Shown: positions 1-9,360, counted from the stretch's first letter. The stretch: DNA of 64,000 nucleotides from Desulfovibrio subterraneus (GCF_013340285.1 NZ_BLVO01000013.1:1099574-1163573), one strand, 5' to 3'. Translations and numbers: made by a program. The notes: generated by a model not told the origin, from the letters alone.

Positions 1-580
1 ACCTGAGTACGGCGGAATCGACCTTAGGCCTTGGCTTGAATACGGTAGGTGGCACGATAAACGCCCTTTTCGGCCGGCAGAAGCTCTGCAGCCAAACGGT
101 AAGGCCACCGTACTGCTTCGAGTTCGGCGCTGCGGTTATCCTGTCGCCAACCTCCTTCTGAATCATGAAGACGGCACGGACGAGTCCCGGTGCCCTGCTG
201 AGAATATCCCACATCAACGGTGAGGCAACATTGTACGGCAGATTGCCGATGACCTTCCAGGAAGGTCCCACTCCAAGATTCTCCCACGGAAAAAGCAGTG
301 CGTCCGTCAGCACGACATTCAGTTCAGGATCACCGGCCGGAGGATTTTTTCTGTGCTCCGAGGCCCAATGATGGTCCTTCTCCAGAATAGTGAACCATTT
401 GGGTCCCCGCGCGTGAATAAGGTGGGTCAGCGCACCGGGGCCGGGGCCGATCTCAATCACACGGTCTTCCGGAGTAATACCGAGCTCATCTACAATTCGA
501 TTGGCGATGTTCTTGTCTTGCAGGAAATTCTGGCCGAGGCTTTTCTTGGCACGAGGCCCGGAATGGATATCTAGAGTCAT
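1..580 (-). CDS. rsmA: 16S rRNA adenine dimethyltransferase RsmA/KsgA (3' end of gene cut by window start)
   Basis: Start ATG at 580 follows an AGGAAG ribosome site. The protein opens with SLGQNFL and carries the SAM-binding stretch IEIGPGPGALT, followed by the catalytic NLPYN motif, which together are diagnostic of the family that dimethylates two adjacent adenines near the 3' end of 16S rRNA. The frame stays open to position 1 and ends in FKPRPKVDSAVLR, a conserved C-domain segment. About 193 residues are visible and the last quarter of the enzyme lies outside. No other gene shares its transcript in view; the next gene on this strand starts 81 bp upstream. Confidence 0.93.
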   Translation of the reverse strand, partial: MTLDIHSGPRAKKSLGQNFLQDKNIANRIVDELGITPEDRVIEIGPGPGALTHLIHARGPKWFTILEKDHHWASEHRKNPPAGDPELNVVLTDALLFPWENLGVGPSWKVIGNLPYNVASPLMWDILSRAPGLVRAVFMIQKEVGDRITAAPNSKQYGGLTVWLQSFCRPKRAFIVPPTVFKPRPKVDSAVLR

Positions 581-660
581 GCGGGAACTTCCTGTCGCAT
601 AAAAATATGAATGGAGGGTCTGCACGGCGTGCTTCCGCTCTCGAAAGCACAGGCAGATAT

Positions 661-1293
661 CTAGCGGGTGGAGTCAGAGGAAACGTCGGAAGCAATACCT
701 TTCTGATGAGGCAACGCCGCGGTTCCGGCGACTATGTCACTCTGGCCTGCAGAGGTATCAGCGGCACGTTTATCAGCTGCAAGCTCTGCGGCTTCTCTCT
801 CGGCCTTCTTCTTCTGGTACTTCTTGATCAGCCGGATCATGCGCTTTTGTCTGTAGCGGTTCACAGCCTTGAAGGCCAGTATATACGTGACAAAGGCGCC
901 GGGCACACCAAGAATCAAACCTCCGGTGAACATGACCACCACAAGGCCCCAGCCCTGCTCTATCATGGCTTTGAGTTCCAGATGGTGAAAGTCCAGCTCG
1001 GGCGTATCCACCGGCATGATCATGCGTCCCACATAGTAGAGCATGGTATAGAAAGGGATCAGGTTTACCGGATTGGAAATCCATGTACCGAGTGCTGCAG
1101 GAATCTTGCTGGCTCTGAAGACAAAGGCAAGGGAAAGAGCCACTATGGTCTGAAAAGGTATGACGGGTAGAAAACCGACAAAAACGCCAACCGCCAGCCC
1201 CATGGCAACGGAATGAGTAGAGGCCTTCAGGCGCATGACCCGAAGGTAGTTGTATCTGAGCGTCCGCTTGAATGTTTCCCATCGTTGCTGCAC
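661..1293 (-). CDS. DUF2062 domain membrane protein
   Basis: A 210-residue protein starting at GTG 1293 behind a GGGAGA ribosome site. The N-terminal part has the DUF2062 pattern (ASTHSVAMGLAVGVFVGFLP, then a WISNPVN motif and a second hydrophobic pair), giving three or four membrane segments. The tail is charged, Lys/Arg/Glu-rich, and ends in a low-complexity Ser/Asp stretch. DUF2062 proteins are inner-membrane proteins of unknown role, sometimes fused to glycosyltransferases. It lies between fusA and rsmA on the same strand, 47 bp after the fusA stop, so co-transcription is possible. Confidence 0.8.
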   Translation of the reverse strand: MQQRWETFKRTLRYNYLRVMRLKASTHSVAMGLAVGVFVGFLPVIPFQTIVALSLAFVFRASKIPAALGTWISNPVNLIPFYTMLYYVGRMIMPVDTPELDFHHLELKAMIEQGWGLVVVMFTGGLILGVPGAFVTYILAFKAVNRYRQKRMIRLIKKYQKKKAEREAAELAADKRAADTSAGQSDIVAGTAALPHQKGIASDVSSDSTR

Positions 1294-1339
1294 GAGCCAG
1301 AATCTCCCTGATTGATCGATCCAGTCTAAACAAGCTCAA

Positions 1340-3388
1340 TTACGAAAGCGTGTCGAAGCGGGCAAACTTGAGCATGAGTCCTGCCCTTCCCTGCGTGGCG
1401 GAACGTAAATCCGTCGAGAAGCCAAACAGCTTTCTCATGGGGGCAAGTGCCTGTACAACCTTCTGCCCCGCATGGTCAAACATGTTCCCAACCCGGGCCC
1501 CCTTCATGCCCAGCAGGCTGATGACATCGCCGACGTAGGAGTCGGGAACAGACACTTCCACATGCATGATGGGTTCAAGCAACACAGGGCCTGCAAGCTC
1601 CAGCACCTCCTTGAGGGCCAGCACCGCCGCCATGTGGTACCCGGCAACGCTTGACGCACCGTCCTTGCGCTCCATTGCAAGGATGGAGACATCGACATCC
1701 TGCACCGGATAGCCCTTCTGAACGCCACTGAACAAACTATCATTAATCCCTTGTTCCACTGCGTCAAGCCACTGCGCCGGCCATCCGTCGGTATTCATCT
1801 CGAAGCGGACGCGGTTGCCCTTGTCCCGCTCACGGGGGGCAATACGAACAGAAACCTTGCCAAAGTGATGCTGGTCGCCAAGCTCTCTATCAAACACGCC
1901 GGTCGCCTCGGCAGTCTTAGTCACGGCTTCCTGATACACAACCTGCGGATTGCCTGTTCGGGGTGATACCTTGTACTCCCTGCGCAGCCTGTCTATGACC
2001 ACTTCCAGATGCAGCTCGCCCATACCGGAAATGACGCGCTGGCCGGTCTCTTCGTCCTGCACAAAGGTAAGGGTGGGGTCTTCCTGAAGATACTTTTCCA
2101 GCACCTCGTCCAGTTTATCCCCTTCCTCAGAGTTTCTGGGCTCAAGCGCCAAGGATATGACAGGCTTATACGCTGCGATATTTTCAAGAATGTAAGGATG
2201 TTCAGGGGTGGCGATGGTATCTCCGGTGCGCGCGCCCTTGAGCCCCGCAGCCGCGACGATATCGCCGGCATAAGCGTGCTCAATCTTCTCCTGATGGCTC
2301 GCGTGCAACCTGAACAGACGGGATATTCTCTCGGATTCTCCCTTTGTCACGTTGCGGTAGACCTCTCCGGCCTTTATCTCGCCGGAGTAAATGCGCATGA
2401 GCACCATCTTGCGCCCGTCATCCATGAAAACCTTGAAAGCAAGCGCCCCCAAAGGAGCTGACGGAGAAACATCCAACGAGCACTTATCCTTGGTATTCTC
2501 CATATGGGCCACCGGAGGTTCAACATCGAGAGGCCCGGGCAGATAGTCCAGAACGCCATCGAGAACCAGCTGCACGCCTGTGTTTTTCAGAGCGGAACCG
2601 GCAAACACGGGAACCACCTGCAACTTCAGGGTGGCAGCGCGCAGCACGGCGCGAATCTCCTGTGCGGAAATATCTTCGCCTCCGAGATAGCGTTCCATGA
2701 TACCGTCGTCGAAATCGGCAACACTTTCCAGCAGCCGATCGCGCCACGGGGCAACCAGCGATGCCTCCTCTTCTGTCAGAGGATGTCGGGTATACTCCCT
2801 GCCCTGCGAATCCTGATCGAATTCCACACGCTCCATCGTCACCACATCGGCAACACCGTAAAAATCCTCACCCTGCCCGAGCGGCACGACCACGGGAAGA
2901 GGATTCGCCTTCAACCGCGAGCGCATTCCTTCAAGTACTGCTTCAAAGTCTGCACCAAGCCTGTCCATTTTGTTGATGAACGCAAGCTTGGGCACGTGGA
3001 ACTTCTCAGACTGCCGCCATACGGTTTCAGACTGGGGCTCCACCCCGCCTACGGCACAGAAAACGCCGATCGCACCATCAAGAACGCGCAGGCTGCGCTC
3101 TACTTCTATGGTGAAATCAACATGGCCGGGCGTATCTATGATGTTGATGGTGTGCTTGCCCCAGTGGCAGGATGTGCAGGCAGAGGCAATGGTTATGCCG
3201 CGTTCCTGCTCTTCCGGCATGAAATCCATGGTGGCGGTGCCTTCATGCACCTCGCCCATGCGATGAATTCTGTCGGTGTAATAGAGAATTCGTTCCGTGA
3301 GGGTGGTCTTGCCCGCATCAATGTGAGCTATGACTCCGATATTTCTGAGAAACTCAAGATACTTGGATGAAACAGCCTGCTTGGTCAT
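1340..3388 (-). CDS. fusA: Elongation factor G (probable second EF-G paralog)
   Basis: A 682-residue translational GTPase with all G motifs: G1 around residues 21-29 (AHIDAGKTT), DTPGHVDF at 85-92 and NKMD at 139-142, then the EF-G domains II to V through the C-terminus. ATG 3388 has a GGAGCG ribosome site. Normal length is about 690-700. The neighbours are not rpsL, rpsG or tuf, so this is not the str-operon copy. The Cys/Ser-rich switch region (SACTSCHW) recalls the spdEFG/EF-G2 type found in some delta-proteobacteria and spirochaetes. EF-G family membership is certain; the subfamily is inference. Canonical EF-G translocates tRNA-mRNA on the ribosome; paralogs may specialise in translocation or recycling. 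Confidence 0.92.
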   Translation of the reverse strand: MTKQAVSSKYLEFLRNIGVIAHIDAGKTTLTERILYYTDRIHRMGEVHEGTATMDFMPEEQERGITIASACTSCHWGKHTINIIDTPGHVDFTIEVERSLRVLDGAIGVFCAVGGVEPQSETVWRQSEKFHVPKLAFINKMDRLGADFEAVLEGMRSRLKANPLPVVVPLGQGEDFYGVADVVTMERVEFDQDSQGREYTRHPLTEEEASLVAPWRDRLLESVADFDDGIMERYLGGEDISAQEIRAVLRAATLKLQVVPVFAGSALKNTGVQLVLDGVLDYLPGPLDVEPPVAHMENTKDKCSLDVSPSAPLGALAFKVFMDDGRKMVLMRIYSGEIKAGEVYRNVTKGESERISRLFRLHASHQEKIEHAYAGDIVAAAGLKGARTGDTIATPEHPYILENIAAYKPVISLALEPRNSEEGDKLDEVLEKYLQEDPTLTFVQDEETGQRVISGMGELHLEVVIDRLRREYKVSPRTGNPQVVYQEAVTKTAEATGVFDRELGDQHHFGKVSVRIAPRERDKGNRVRFEMNTDGWPAQWLDAVEQGINDSLFSGVQKGYPVQDVDVSILAMERKDGASSVAGYHMAAVLALKEVLELAGPVLLEPIMHVEVSVPDSYVGDVISLLGMKGARVGNMFDHAGQKVVQALAPMRKLFGFSTDLRSATQGRAGLMLKFARFDTLS

Positions 3389-3462
3389 GAGTCTCGCTCC
3401 GGCGAAAGATGTGGAAAATTAGGCGCAGGGCAGTATACCGGCTTAAAAAAGCTCCTTCCGGG

Positions 3463-4320
3463 TTACATCTCGGTCATCAGCGAAAGCCTGCGCTGCATGA
3501 AGAACTGCGGCTCAAGCTCCGGCCAGATCCAGCACCCCTCCTGCCCGGGCCCCAGCATCAGTGGAATGGAATCAGGCACAATATCAACCAGATCCGGCGT
3601 TCCTGCAAGTGCGAGAAAACCGCCCTCTTCCTGTACCATTTCAAGGTTTTCGCCATCATACCGCACGATCTGCAAATCCGGATGAGCCCATGAAAGAAGA
3701 TCTTCATCTATATCGCAGGCATCTTCGGCCCCGGCGATCGCCAGTGAACCAGAAACGGGCTCAAACCAGCACGCGACATGTGGTGAACAGTCAAGGGCAA
3801 AACGGGCGACTGCGGCCTTCAACGCCTCATCAATCTTTCCGAGAACGAGACACCGGCCGCTTCCCTTGTTTGCCATTTCAGACAGCAGAACCGGCATGCG
3901 GTCTGCGGCAAGATTGACCACAGCCTCCTGTCCGGCCAGCTCAAAACCGGCCAGAACGGGAGCAGCCCAAGGCGCCCCCTCATCCGCTATCCGCACCACA
4001 AGCACGTTGGCAACTCCGGCCAGCAGCGCCGGCATGAGCGCAGCCACGGAACGCGGGCCTGAGGCGTATTCCCCCGCCAGAAAAACAATGGTCCATTCCA
4101 CCGGGCGTATTTCAGCCACGGAAACAAAGCCCTGACGCCACTGTTTTTCCGCACGCCCCCATGTCATACCCGCAGCGCCATGCAGCACATGTAAACGGGC
4201 AATACACGTTTTGAGCCATGCCCTTCTTTCCGGCGTGGTACTCTCGTATGCTTCTCCAAACTCCTCGTCCGGCACCAGAAAGGTACCGAGCCAATCGGGG
4301 AAAGGGCTTTCATCAAACAT
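3463..4320 (-). CDS. Conserved hypothetical protein, faintly HisD-like
   Basis: A 285-residue soluble protein whose start overlaps the lptG stop by 8 bp, so it is the third gene of the lptF-lptG transcript. No confident family match. The segment RSVAALMPALLAGVANVLVV resembles the part of histidinol dehydrogenase where the Rossmann fold begins, but the catalytic His/Glu and zinc ligands of HisD cannot be assigned. The C-terminal 100 residues are acidic and may form a second domain. Its coupling to the LPS export permeases may be organisational only; no functional claim is made. Confidence 0.6.
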   Translation of the reverse strand: MFDESPFPDWLGTFLVPDEEFGEAYESTTPERRAWLKTCIARLHVLHGAAGMTWGRAEKQWRQGFVSVAEIRPVEWTIVFLAGEYASGPRSVAALMPALLAGVANVLVVRIADEGAPWAAPVLAGFELAGQEAVVNLAADRMPVLLSEMANKGSGRCLVLGKIDEALKAAVARFALDCSPHVACWFEPVSGSLAIAGAEDACDIDEDLLSWAHPDLQIVRYDGENLEMVQEEGGFLALAGTPDLVDIVPDSIPLMLGPGQEGCWIWPELEPQFFMQRRLSLMTEM

Positions 4321-5524
4321 CCGATCCTCGCAAATTTACGGTCTCGTCGCCGGTCTTATTATCCGGATGGCCCTTGTGGCGGGTAATGGGATTACCTCGT
4401 CTGGGATGCAGCCAACGTCTGCGCGAATCCTTACCCTTGCGCTGAATTTTGCCCCGGGAACGGGTAAACCAGAGAATACGCGCAAGCGCCGATCCCCCGA
4501 AAAGGATGTCAGCCCCCCATGCGGCAAGAACGGGGGATACTATCCCTTTTTCGCCAAGAGTTCCGCCCACTGTAAAAAGCGCATAATATACAAAGGTCAG
4601 CAGCAAACCGGTTCCAATGCAAATATACAGATTGTCCTTCCACGTGACCAGCATGAGACCGATAAGCCCCATGACCATAACTGAGCACGCGTAGGCCAGT
4701 TTCATATGCAAAGCTGTTCTGAGAGCCTCAACGTTTGATCCGGTGGCCTGCAACTGACGGGTTGCGGTCCAGAGCTTCCACAAAGGGAGTTTTTGCAGGT
4801 CTGTTCGCGGGTCAACAACCTGAAAGGCCGCTACGTCCTGCTGCAAAGGCAGGGAATAGGCGTCTGCCCGGCCTGTGGTAAGCATGCCGGGGTCGAGTAT
4901 CCGCACGTTCCGGAGCGTCCAGTCTCCCGGCTTGGCGGTGAAGCTCCTTGCCTTGAGAACCTGTTTGATTTCCCTGCCGTCATCACTCAGCTCATAGGCC
5001 GTAACATTACGCCCCTGACGCTTGGCAGGCACCACGGTTCCCAAATGAACAATATACGCCCCTTCCGTGAACCAGACACGGTTCAGTTCCGTATCCTGAA
5101 TGCTCTTTTTCCGGACATCTTCCTTCCAGATGCGGGCTGCCAGCTGCTCGCCCTGCACCCCGAGAAACTGGGAAAATGCCAGCTGCGCAACAGCCCAGGC
5201 AATGCCGCACACAAAAAAGAACCGGGCCAGCCGGAGAAAAGAAATGCCCCCGGCCTGCAGAGCCACCAGCTCGCGGCTGCGGGCCATGATGCACAGCTGC
5301 AGAATACAGGCGATCAGAAAAACTGCCGGAAGAATCTGTGAGATGATAAGCGGCGTTTTCACCACAAAATAGGTAATGGCCACTTTTGCGGAAACGCCTG
5401 CCTCAAGGAAGTCATCCAGACGGTCAAAAAGGTCGGAAAGCAGATAGAGACCGATGCCCACGCCGAGCACCATGAACATGAGAAAAAGGTTCTGCCGCAA
5501 CAGATAGCGGGACATCAACGACAT
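4313..5524 (-). CDS. lptG: LPS export permease LptG
   Basis: A 403-residue YjgP/YjgQ-family permease. The N-terminus (SRYLLRQNLFLMFMVL) and the first membrane block with the RELVALQAGG coupling-helix motif are typical. A periplasmic beta-jellyroll of roughly residues 130-270 follows, and three membrane helices end the core. A basic tail of about 60 residues (after position 340) is longer than in E. coli. LptG pairs with LptF and the LptB ATPase to pull LPS out of the inner membrane. It overlaps lptF by 10 bp and the downstream unknown gene by 8 bp, indicating translational coupling. It could be named LptF by some pipelines; the order lptF-lptG supports this call. Confidence 0.88.
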   Translation of the reverse strand: MSLMSRYLLRQNLFLMFMVLGVGIGLYLLSDLFDRLDDFLEAGVSAKVAITYFVVKTPLIISQILPAVFLIACILQLCIMARSRELVALQAGGISFLRLARFFFVCGIAWAVAQLAFSQFLGVQGEQLAARIWKEDVRKKSIQDTELNRVWFTEGAYIVHLGTVVPAKRQGRNVTAYELSDDGREIKQVLKARSFTAKPGDWTLRNVRILDPGMLTTGRADAYSLPLQQDVAAFQVVDPRTDLQKLPLWKLWTATRQLQATGSNVEALRTALHMKLAYACSVMVMGLIGLMLVTWKDNLYICIGTGLLLTFVYYALFTVGGTLGEKGIVSPVLAAWGADILFGGSALARILWFTRSRGKIQRKGKDSRRRWLHPRRGNPITRHKGHPDNKTGDETVNLRGSDV

Positions 5525-6687
5525 GCAGCACGCTCCTTGCGACGATGCAGGAAGGCGGCATGCTTCAACATACCAACAACGTTGAGGGAACGTTCACGGG
5601 CGGCACGCTGCAGCCCCACGGCCGCAAGAATTGCAAACATCAGGTTCGGCAGCCACACGCCCACCACCGGCGAAACTGTGCCCGATTCCCCAGCGGAAAA
5701 ACCGACAGACAGCAGGCTGTAGTACACCAGAAAATTGACAAGGGCCATGATGACGCCCATCTGTCGTTCCATCCCCTCAAACGCGCAGGCAAGCGGCATG
5801 GCAAAAAGACCAAGAATAAAGCACGCAATCGGCAGGGCCAGACGCTTCTGCATCTCAACCTCCACCTTGCGCATATAGTTGAGATTGTCGGCGAATTCTC
5901 CAGGGGCGGCATACAGCTTTTTAAGCCCTGTCCACGACATTTCCTTGGGTTTAACCTCGCCAAGATCGAATCCGGTAACAAGCTTGTTCAGGTCAAGCCG
6001 GACAGTGTATTCTCTGAAGGAGAGCACACTCACGCTTCCTTTCTGCTGCCGGTAAACCTTTCCGTCCGCAAGACGGACCAGAATATCGCCACGGATCTTG
6101 TCCGTCTCGATTATCCCCCGCGGTGCGGTAATGGCAATGGTAGCCCCCTCACGGGTGCTGTCTTCCACCATAACCTCTTCCATCTTGCCACTGGCATTAT
6201 CCACCTTGCGGGCATAAACCATAATTCCCGGGATGCTCTGATTGAACACACCGGGTTGTATGACTATGCGTGCACGCGTCTGCACGATATCCACAATGGT
6301 CGATCGGAAATTGCCCATCCCCCACGAAAGCCCGTACATGGAAATACCCATGTTGAAGAGGGTGCACAGCAGGCAGAATATGATTGGAGCCGGCAAAAGC
6401 TGATACAGACTCAGTCCGCCGGCCTTAAGGGCAACAAGCTCCCTGTCTGTGCTCATGCGCAGAAAGGTCAGAAACACACTGAGCATACAGGCTATCGGAA
6501 CTATGAGCAGCAGGAAGAACGGCCCCAGATAAACGAATAGCATAGCCATATCTGCCGGTCCGACTTCCAGCCCGAGAAAAAGCTCCCGCAACTGCAGAAC
6601 ACGGCCGATCAGTATCAATGACAGCAGCGAGCCCAGACACAGGCTGAACAGGGACGATAGTTCCTTGAAAATTTGTCGGTGCAGCAA
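5515..6687 (-). CDS. lptF: LPS export permease LptF
   Basis: A 390-residue permease of the LptF/LptG family. It has the RELVALKAGG cytoplasmic coupling motif near residue 80, a periplasmic domain in the middle, and three C-terminal membrane helices. It is first in the lptF-lptG-unknown operon. The start is uncertain: the frame begins with TTG at 6687 (no good ribosome site) while a strong GGAGTAGGGGG lies about 20 bases upstream, overlapping the preceding small gene; a rare CTG start a few codons earlier is possible. It forms the LptB2FG transporter with lptG. Confidence 0.87.
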   Translation of the reverse strand: MLHRQIFKELSSLFSLCLGSLLSLILIGRVLQLRELFLGLEVGPADMAMLFVYLGPFFLLLIVPIACMLSVFLTFLRMSTDRELVALKAGGLSLYQLLPAPIIFCLLCTLFNMGISMYGLSWGMGNFRSTIVDIVQTRARIVIQPGVFNQSIPGIMVYARKVDNASGKMEEVMVEDSTREGATIAITAPRGIIETDKIRGDILVRLADGKVYRQQKGSVSVLSFREYTVRLDLNKLVTGFDLGEVKPKEMSWTGLKKLYAAPGEFADNLNYMRKVEVEMQKRLALPIACFILGLFAMPLACAFEGMERQMGVIMALVNFLVYYSLLSVGFSAGESGTVSPVVGVWLPNLMFAILAAVGLQRAARERSLNVVGMLKHAAFLHRRKERAACR

Positions 6688-6711
6688 AGAAAGAGTAAGC
6701 AGAAACGCCCC

Positions 6712-6894
6712 CTACTCCTCGGTTTTGGCGGGTTTAAACAGGTCGCGCAGCATTTCCGCGTCCTTGGGACTCAGGTTGTAACGCATGCCCGCTTCATCAA
6801 GAAGCGGCCCCAGCGCCTTACCTTCCTTCAACAGTTCATCAATATACTGTGCAGCTCTACGGATCAGTTCGCCCTGCGGCATCACGGTAGTCAC
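6712..6894 (-). CDS. Small conserved-looking hypothetical protein
   Basis: About 60 residues, mostly helical, ending LFKPAKTEE. I place the start at GTG 6894 because GGGGAA lies six bases before it; upstream TTG/ATG alternatives would lengthen or shorten it by a few to 27 residues. The protein is charged with no membrane segment or Cys motif. It lies 24 bp upstream of lptF on the same strand and probably heads the same transcript. Function not recognised. Confidence 0.55.
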   Translation of the reverse strand: MTTVMPQGELIRRAAQYIDELLKEGKALGPLLDEAGMRYNLSPKDAEMLRDLFKPAKTEE

Positions 6895-7112
6895 GATTGA
6901 TTCCCCCAAGCTTGCGGTTGTTTCAGGAAGGCGGGTGAAGCCCTGGATATCACTACAGACGGGACTCCACTCCAAAATCGATTAAACCTACACCACTCGT
7001 CCCGCGCTTGCAACACAACCGCCGTTGCGGTATCCCGTGATGCATCATAATTCAACCCTTTTCTCGACCCATTTGTCAGAAAGGCCCACCTCACCCTGTA
7101 AGGACACCCAAC

Positions 7113-7919
7113 ATGACAGACATTCTTCCGGCCATATGGCTGGGCATAGTTGAAGGATTGACGGAGTTTCTTCCGGTTTCTTCCACGGGGCACCTCATCA
7201 TCACCGGAAATCTTCTCGGTGTGACGGGCCCCAAAGCTGATACCTTTGAAGTCGTCATCCAGCTGGGAGCCATTCTTGCCGTGGTCGTTCTCTATTGGGA
7301 GCGATTTCTCGCTCTGCTCAAGCCCCGCGCCGATATGCGCTTTTCCGGCTTCAGAGGGCTGTGGCTCCTGTTTCTCACCTCGCTGCCCGCCAGCCTTGCC
7401 GGTTTACTCCTGCACGGCGCCATAAAGGAACACCTGTTTACTCCGGTTACCGTGGGACTCGCACTCGGCGTAGGCGCCCTGTACATCCTCTTTGTTGAAA
7501 ACCGGACGGCAAAACAGGGAGAACCTGACAAATACGCCACCCTCGATGACATAACCCCCTCGCTTGCACTGGGCATAGGCTTTTTCCAGTGCCTTGCGCT
7601 GTGGCCCGGCTTTTCCCGTTCAGCTGCCACCATAATGGGGGGCATGATCCTCGGCACCCGCCGTTCGCTTGCGGCGGAGTATTCCTTCATCGCAGCAGTA
7701 CCCATCATGTTCGCGGCAACCGGCTATGACATGCTCAAAAACTACAGCCTGTTCACGGCCGACGACATGCTCTTTCTGAGTGTCGGCTTTGCCGTTTCCT
7801 TTGTTGCGGCGTGGGCTGCGGTAAAAACCTTCATCGCTCTGGTAGGCCGCATGACATTCCGTCCCTTTGCATGGTACCGACTGGCGCTGGCACCGCTGGT
7901 GATCTATTTCTGGTCCTGA
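7113..7919 (+). CDS. uppP: Undecaprenyl-diphosphatase UppP (BacA)
   Basis: A 268-residue polytopic membrane phosphatase. Both family signatures are visible: the N-terminal GIVEGLTEFLPVSSTGH block (residues 11-27, with catalytic Glu and Ser) and the second motif around LWPGFSRSAATI (residues 165-176, with the catalytic Arg). It dephosphorylates undecaprenyl pyrophosphate so the lipid carrier can be reused for peptidoglycan and O-antigen; high dosage gives bacitracin resistance. ATG 7113 follows TAAGGAC. It is monocistronic, with divergent and unrelated neighbours. Confidence 0.95.
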   Translation: MTDILPAIWLGIVEGLTEFLPVSSTGHLIITGNLLGVTGPKADTFEVVIQLGAILAVVVLYWERFLALLKPRADMRFSGFRGLWLLFLTSLPASLAGLLLHGAIKEHLFTPVTVGLALGVGALYILFVENRTAKQGEPDKYATLDDITPSLALGIGFFQCLALWPGFSRSAATIMGGMILGTRRSLAAEYSFIAAVPIMFAATGYDMLKNYSLFTADDMLFLSVGFAVSFVAAWAAVKTFIALVGRMTFRPFAWYRLALAPLVIYFWS

Positions 7920-8028
7920 TACGCCCCTTTTTCTTGCGGAGTGCAAAAAGAGACTTGCCAAGCATAGGCGTTTTGTATAATCAATTCCCCGTCGCGCGAG
8001 ACTGTGTAAACAGACAGCGCTGACACAT

Positions 8029-8105
8029 GGCGAGGTAGCTCAGATGGTCAGAGCATGCGGCTCATATCCGCAGTGTCGGGGGTTCAATCCCCTCCCTCGC
8101 TACCA
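8029..8105 (+). tRNA. tRNA-Met (anticodon CAT), copy 1
   Basis: A 77-nt cloverleaf with encoded CCA. The acceptor pairs GGCGAGG with CCTCGCT (G1 to U72 wobble), the anticodon stem TGCGG/CCGCA encloses loop CTCATAT with CAT at 8063-8065, and the T loop is TTCAATC. No C1-A72 mismatch and no run of three G-C pairs below the loop, so it is an elongator type; a lysidine-modified tRNA-Ile(CAT) cannot be excluded from sequence alone. Identical to the copy 228 bp downstream. Confidence 0.9.
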
Positions 8106-8112
8106 TGACTAC

Positions 8113-8148
8113 AAAGGCCCCATCCGGAAACGGACGGGGCCTTTTCTC
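8113..8148 (+). terminator. Terminator of tRNA-Met copy 1
   Basis: Stem GGCCCCATCCG / CGGACGGGGCC with a GAAA loop and one mismatch, followed by TTTTCTCTTTT. Confidence 0.8.
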
Positions 8149-8256
8149 TTTTCAACAAACAATTCCATAACAATTCCGGCTACCCTGCCAATTTTTTTCT
8201 TTTATCGCTTGACAATCGAGCCAACTTCCAGCAAAAGCCTCTCCACGCAAACACGT

Positions 8257-8333
8257 GGCGAGGTAGCTCAGATGGTCAGAGCATGCGGCTCATATCCGCA
8301 GTGTCGGGGGTTCAATCCCCTCCCTCGCTACCA
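8257..8333 (+). tRNA. tRNA-Met (anticodon CAT), copy 2
   Basis: Identical in all 77 positions to the first copy, with the anticodon at 8291-8293 and CCA encoded. The short upstream sequence shared by both copies (cgtggcgag versus catggcgag) and their near-identical terminators suggest a recent tandem duplication, although the spacer between them is not repeated. Confidence 0.9.
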
Positions 8334-8341
8334 CGAATTCA

Positions 8342-8376
8342 AAAGCCCCTGCCGGAAACGGTAGGGGCTTTTCCTT
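8342..8376 (+). terminator. Terminator of tRNA-Met copy 2
   Basis: Stem AGCCCCTGCCG / CGGTAGGGGCT, GAAA loop, one mismatch, then TTTTCCTTTT. It has the same architecture as the terminator of copy 1. Confidence 0.8.
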
Positions 8377-8538
8377 TTCACATCTCAGCACAAGCACGCC
8401 AGCTCCACGCCTGCCACCTAACTTCCCGACTTATCAGATCATGATCAGCAGTCATCTCCGTTGCGTCGCTCATATTCCGCGTCTCTCCATATGACTGACA
8501 CCCCACACACACCGAAGGGAAAACGTGCCCCCATAATG

Positions 8539-8555
8539 CTGGCACTCTTCTTGCT
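8539..8555 (+). promoter_or_regulatory. Sigma-54 (-24/-12) promoter
   Basis: CTGGCAC-TCTTC-TTGCT matches the consensus TGGCAC-N5-TTGC(A/T) with exactly ten bases between the GG and GC doublets. It lies about 60 bases upstream of the gene starting at 8616, which implies activation by an enhancer-binding protein. Confidence 0.75.
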
Positions 8556-8615
8556 CATATCTGCCAAGAGAGAGAGTGGGGAAATATATGCAGGCCATCA
8601 TAGGAGGTGATTGCC

Positions 8616-9197
8616 GTGACCGTAGAGGGCATATTCAACGGCCTGAGCAGCATGATCAACATACGGCAGTCGGACGGAGAGCGCGAAACTGCGACCGGTT
8701 CGGATTCGCTGGACCTGTCAAAGCTGACGGACTCCATCAGCCTGTCATCCATTGATCCCAAGCTGCGCTCGGTGCTGGAAGAGATTTCCGAGCGCGGGGG
8801 TAACGTTGTTGACGCGCTGGAAGGCAACATCAACACGTTGCAGGACGGTTTTCTTGAAACGCTGCATTCGCGGCTATCCGAAGCCGGTGTAAGCCTGGAT
8901 GAAAAGATAACCCTGCGTCACAACGGGGGGGCGTCTCTTACGCTGGTCAGTCAGCACCCTGACAAGGAAACCATAGACAACGTTCTTGCAAAGAGCCCCG
9001 ACCTTACAGAGGCTTTTGACGAAATCGCCGGACAGTCGGAACTGGTGCGCGACATACGCAATATACGCAAGGTGGTTACCAACCGTGGCGGCCTTGCACA
9101 GTATGCCGAGGCAGCGTCCGAGGGTGGCAAGGGAAACGACAGCTATCAACTGAGCATGCGCGGTGCGTTCTCGCACTTCTACTTCAACAAGGATTAG
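8616..9197 (+). CDS. Hypothetical protein under sigma-54 control
   Basis: 193 residues from GTG 8616, chosen because AGGAGGT sits at the right distance (8602-8608); a GTG nine bases earlier overlaps that ribosome site. The protein is soluble and helical, with a Ser/Asp-rich N-terminal third (roughly residues 15-45), no signal peptide and no cysteine. I do not recognise a family. The sigma-54 promoter suggests a role in motility, nitrogen or envelope programmes, as is usual for such promoters in Desulfovibrio, but nothing in the protein proves it. Confidence 0.75.
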   Translation: MTVEGIFNGLSSMINIRQSDGERETATGSDSLDLSKLTDSISLSSIDPKLRSVLEEISERGGNVVDALEGNINTLQDGFLETLHSRLSEAGVSLDEKITLRHNGGASLTLVSQHPDKETIDNVLAKSPDLTEAFDEIAGQSELVRDIRNIRKVVTNRGGLAQYAEAASEGGKGNDSYQLSMRGAFSHFYFNKD

Positions 9198-9360
9198 CGA
9201 TTTTCTCTTGCGTGTTGCAGGATGAAAAGGTATTGCCTACGACCTGTTCGGGATGTGGAGCTGACGTTTTTTTTATTTACGACAGAACCTTGCCATACCT
9301 GAAACAGCCATTATATTCTCTGCGACAGGATTTGGCCCTGTCCGGCTTCGCCTAATGAAT

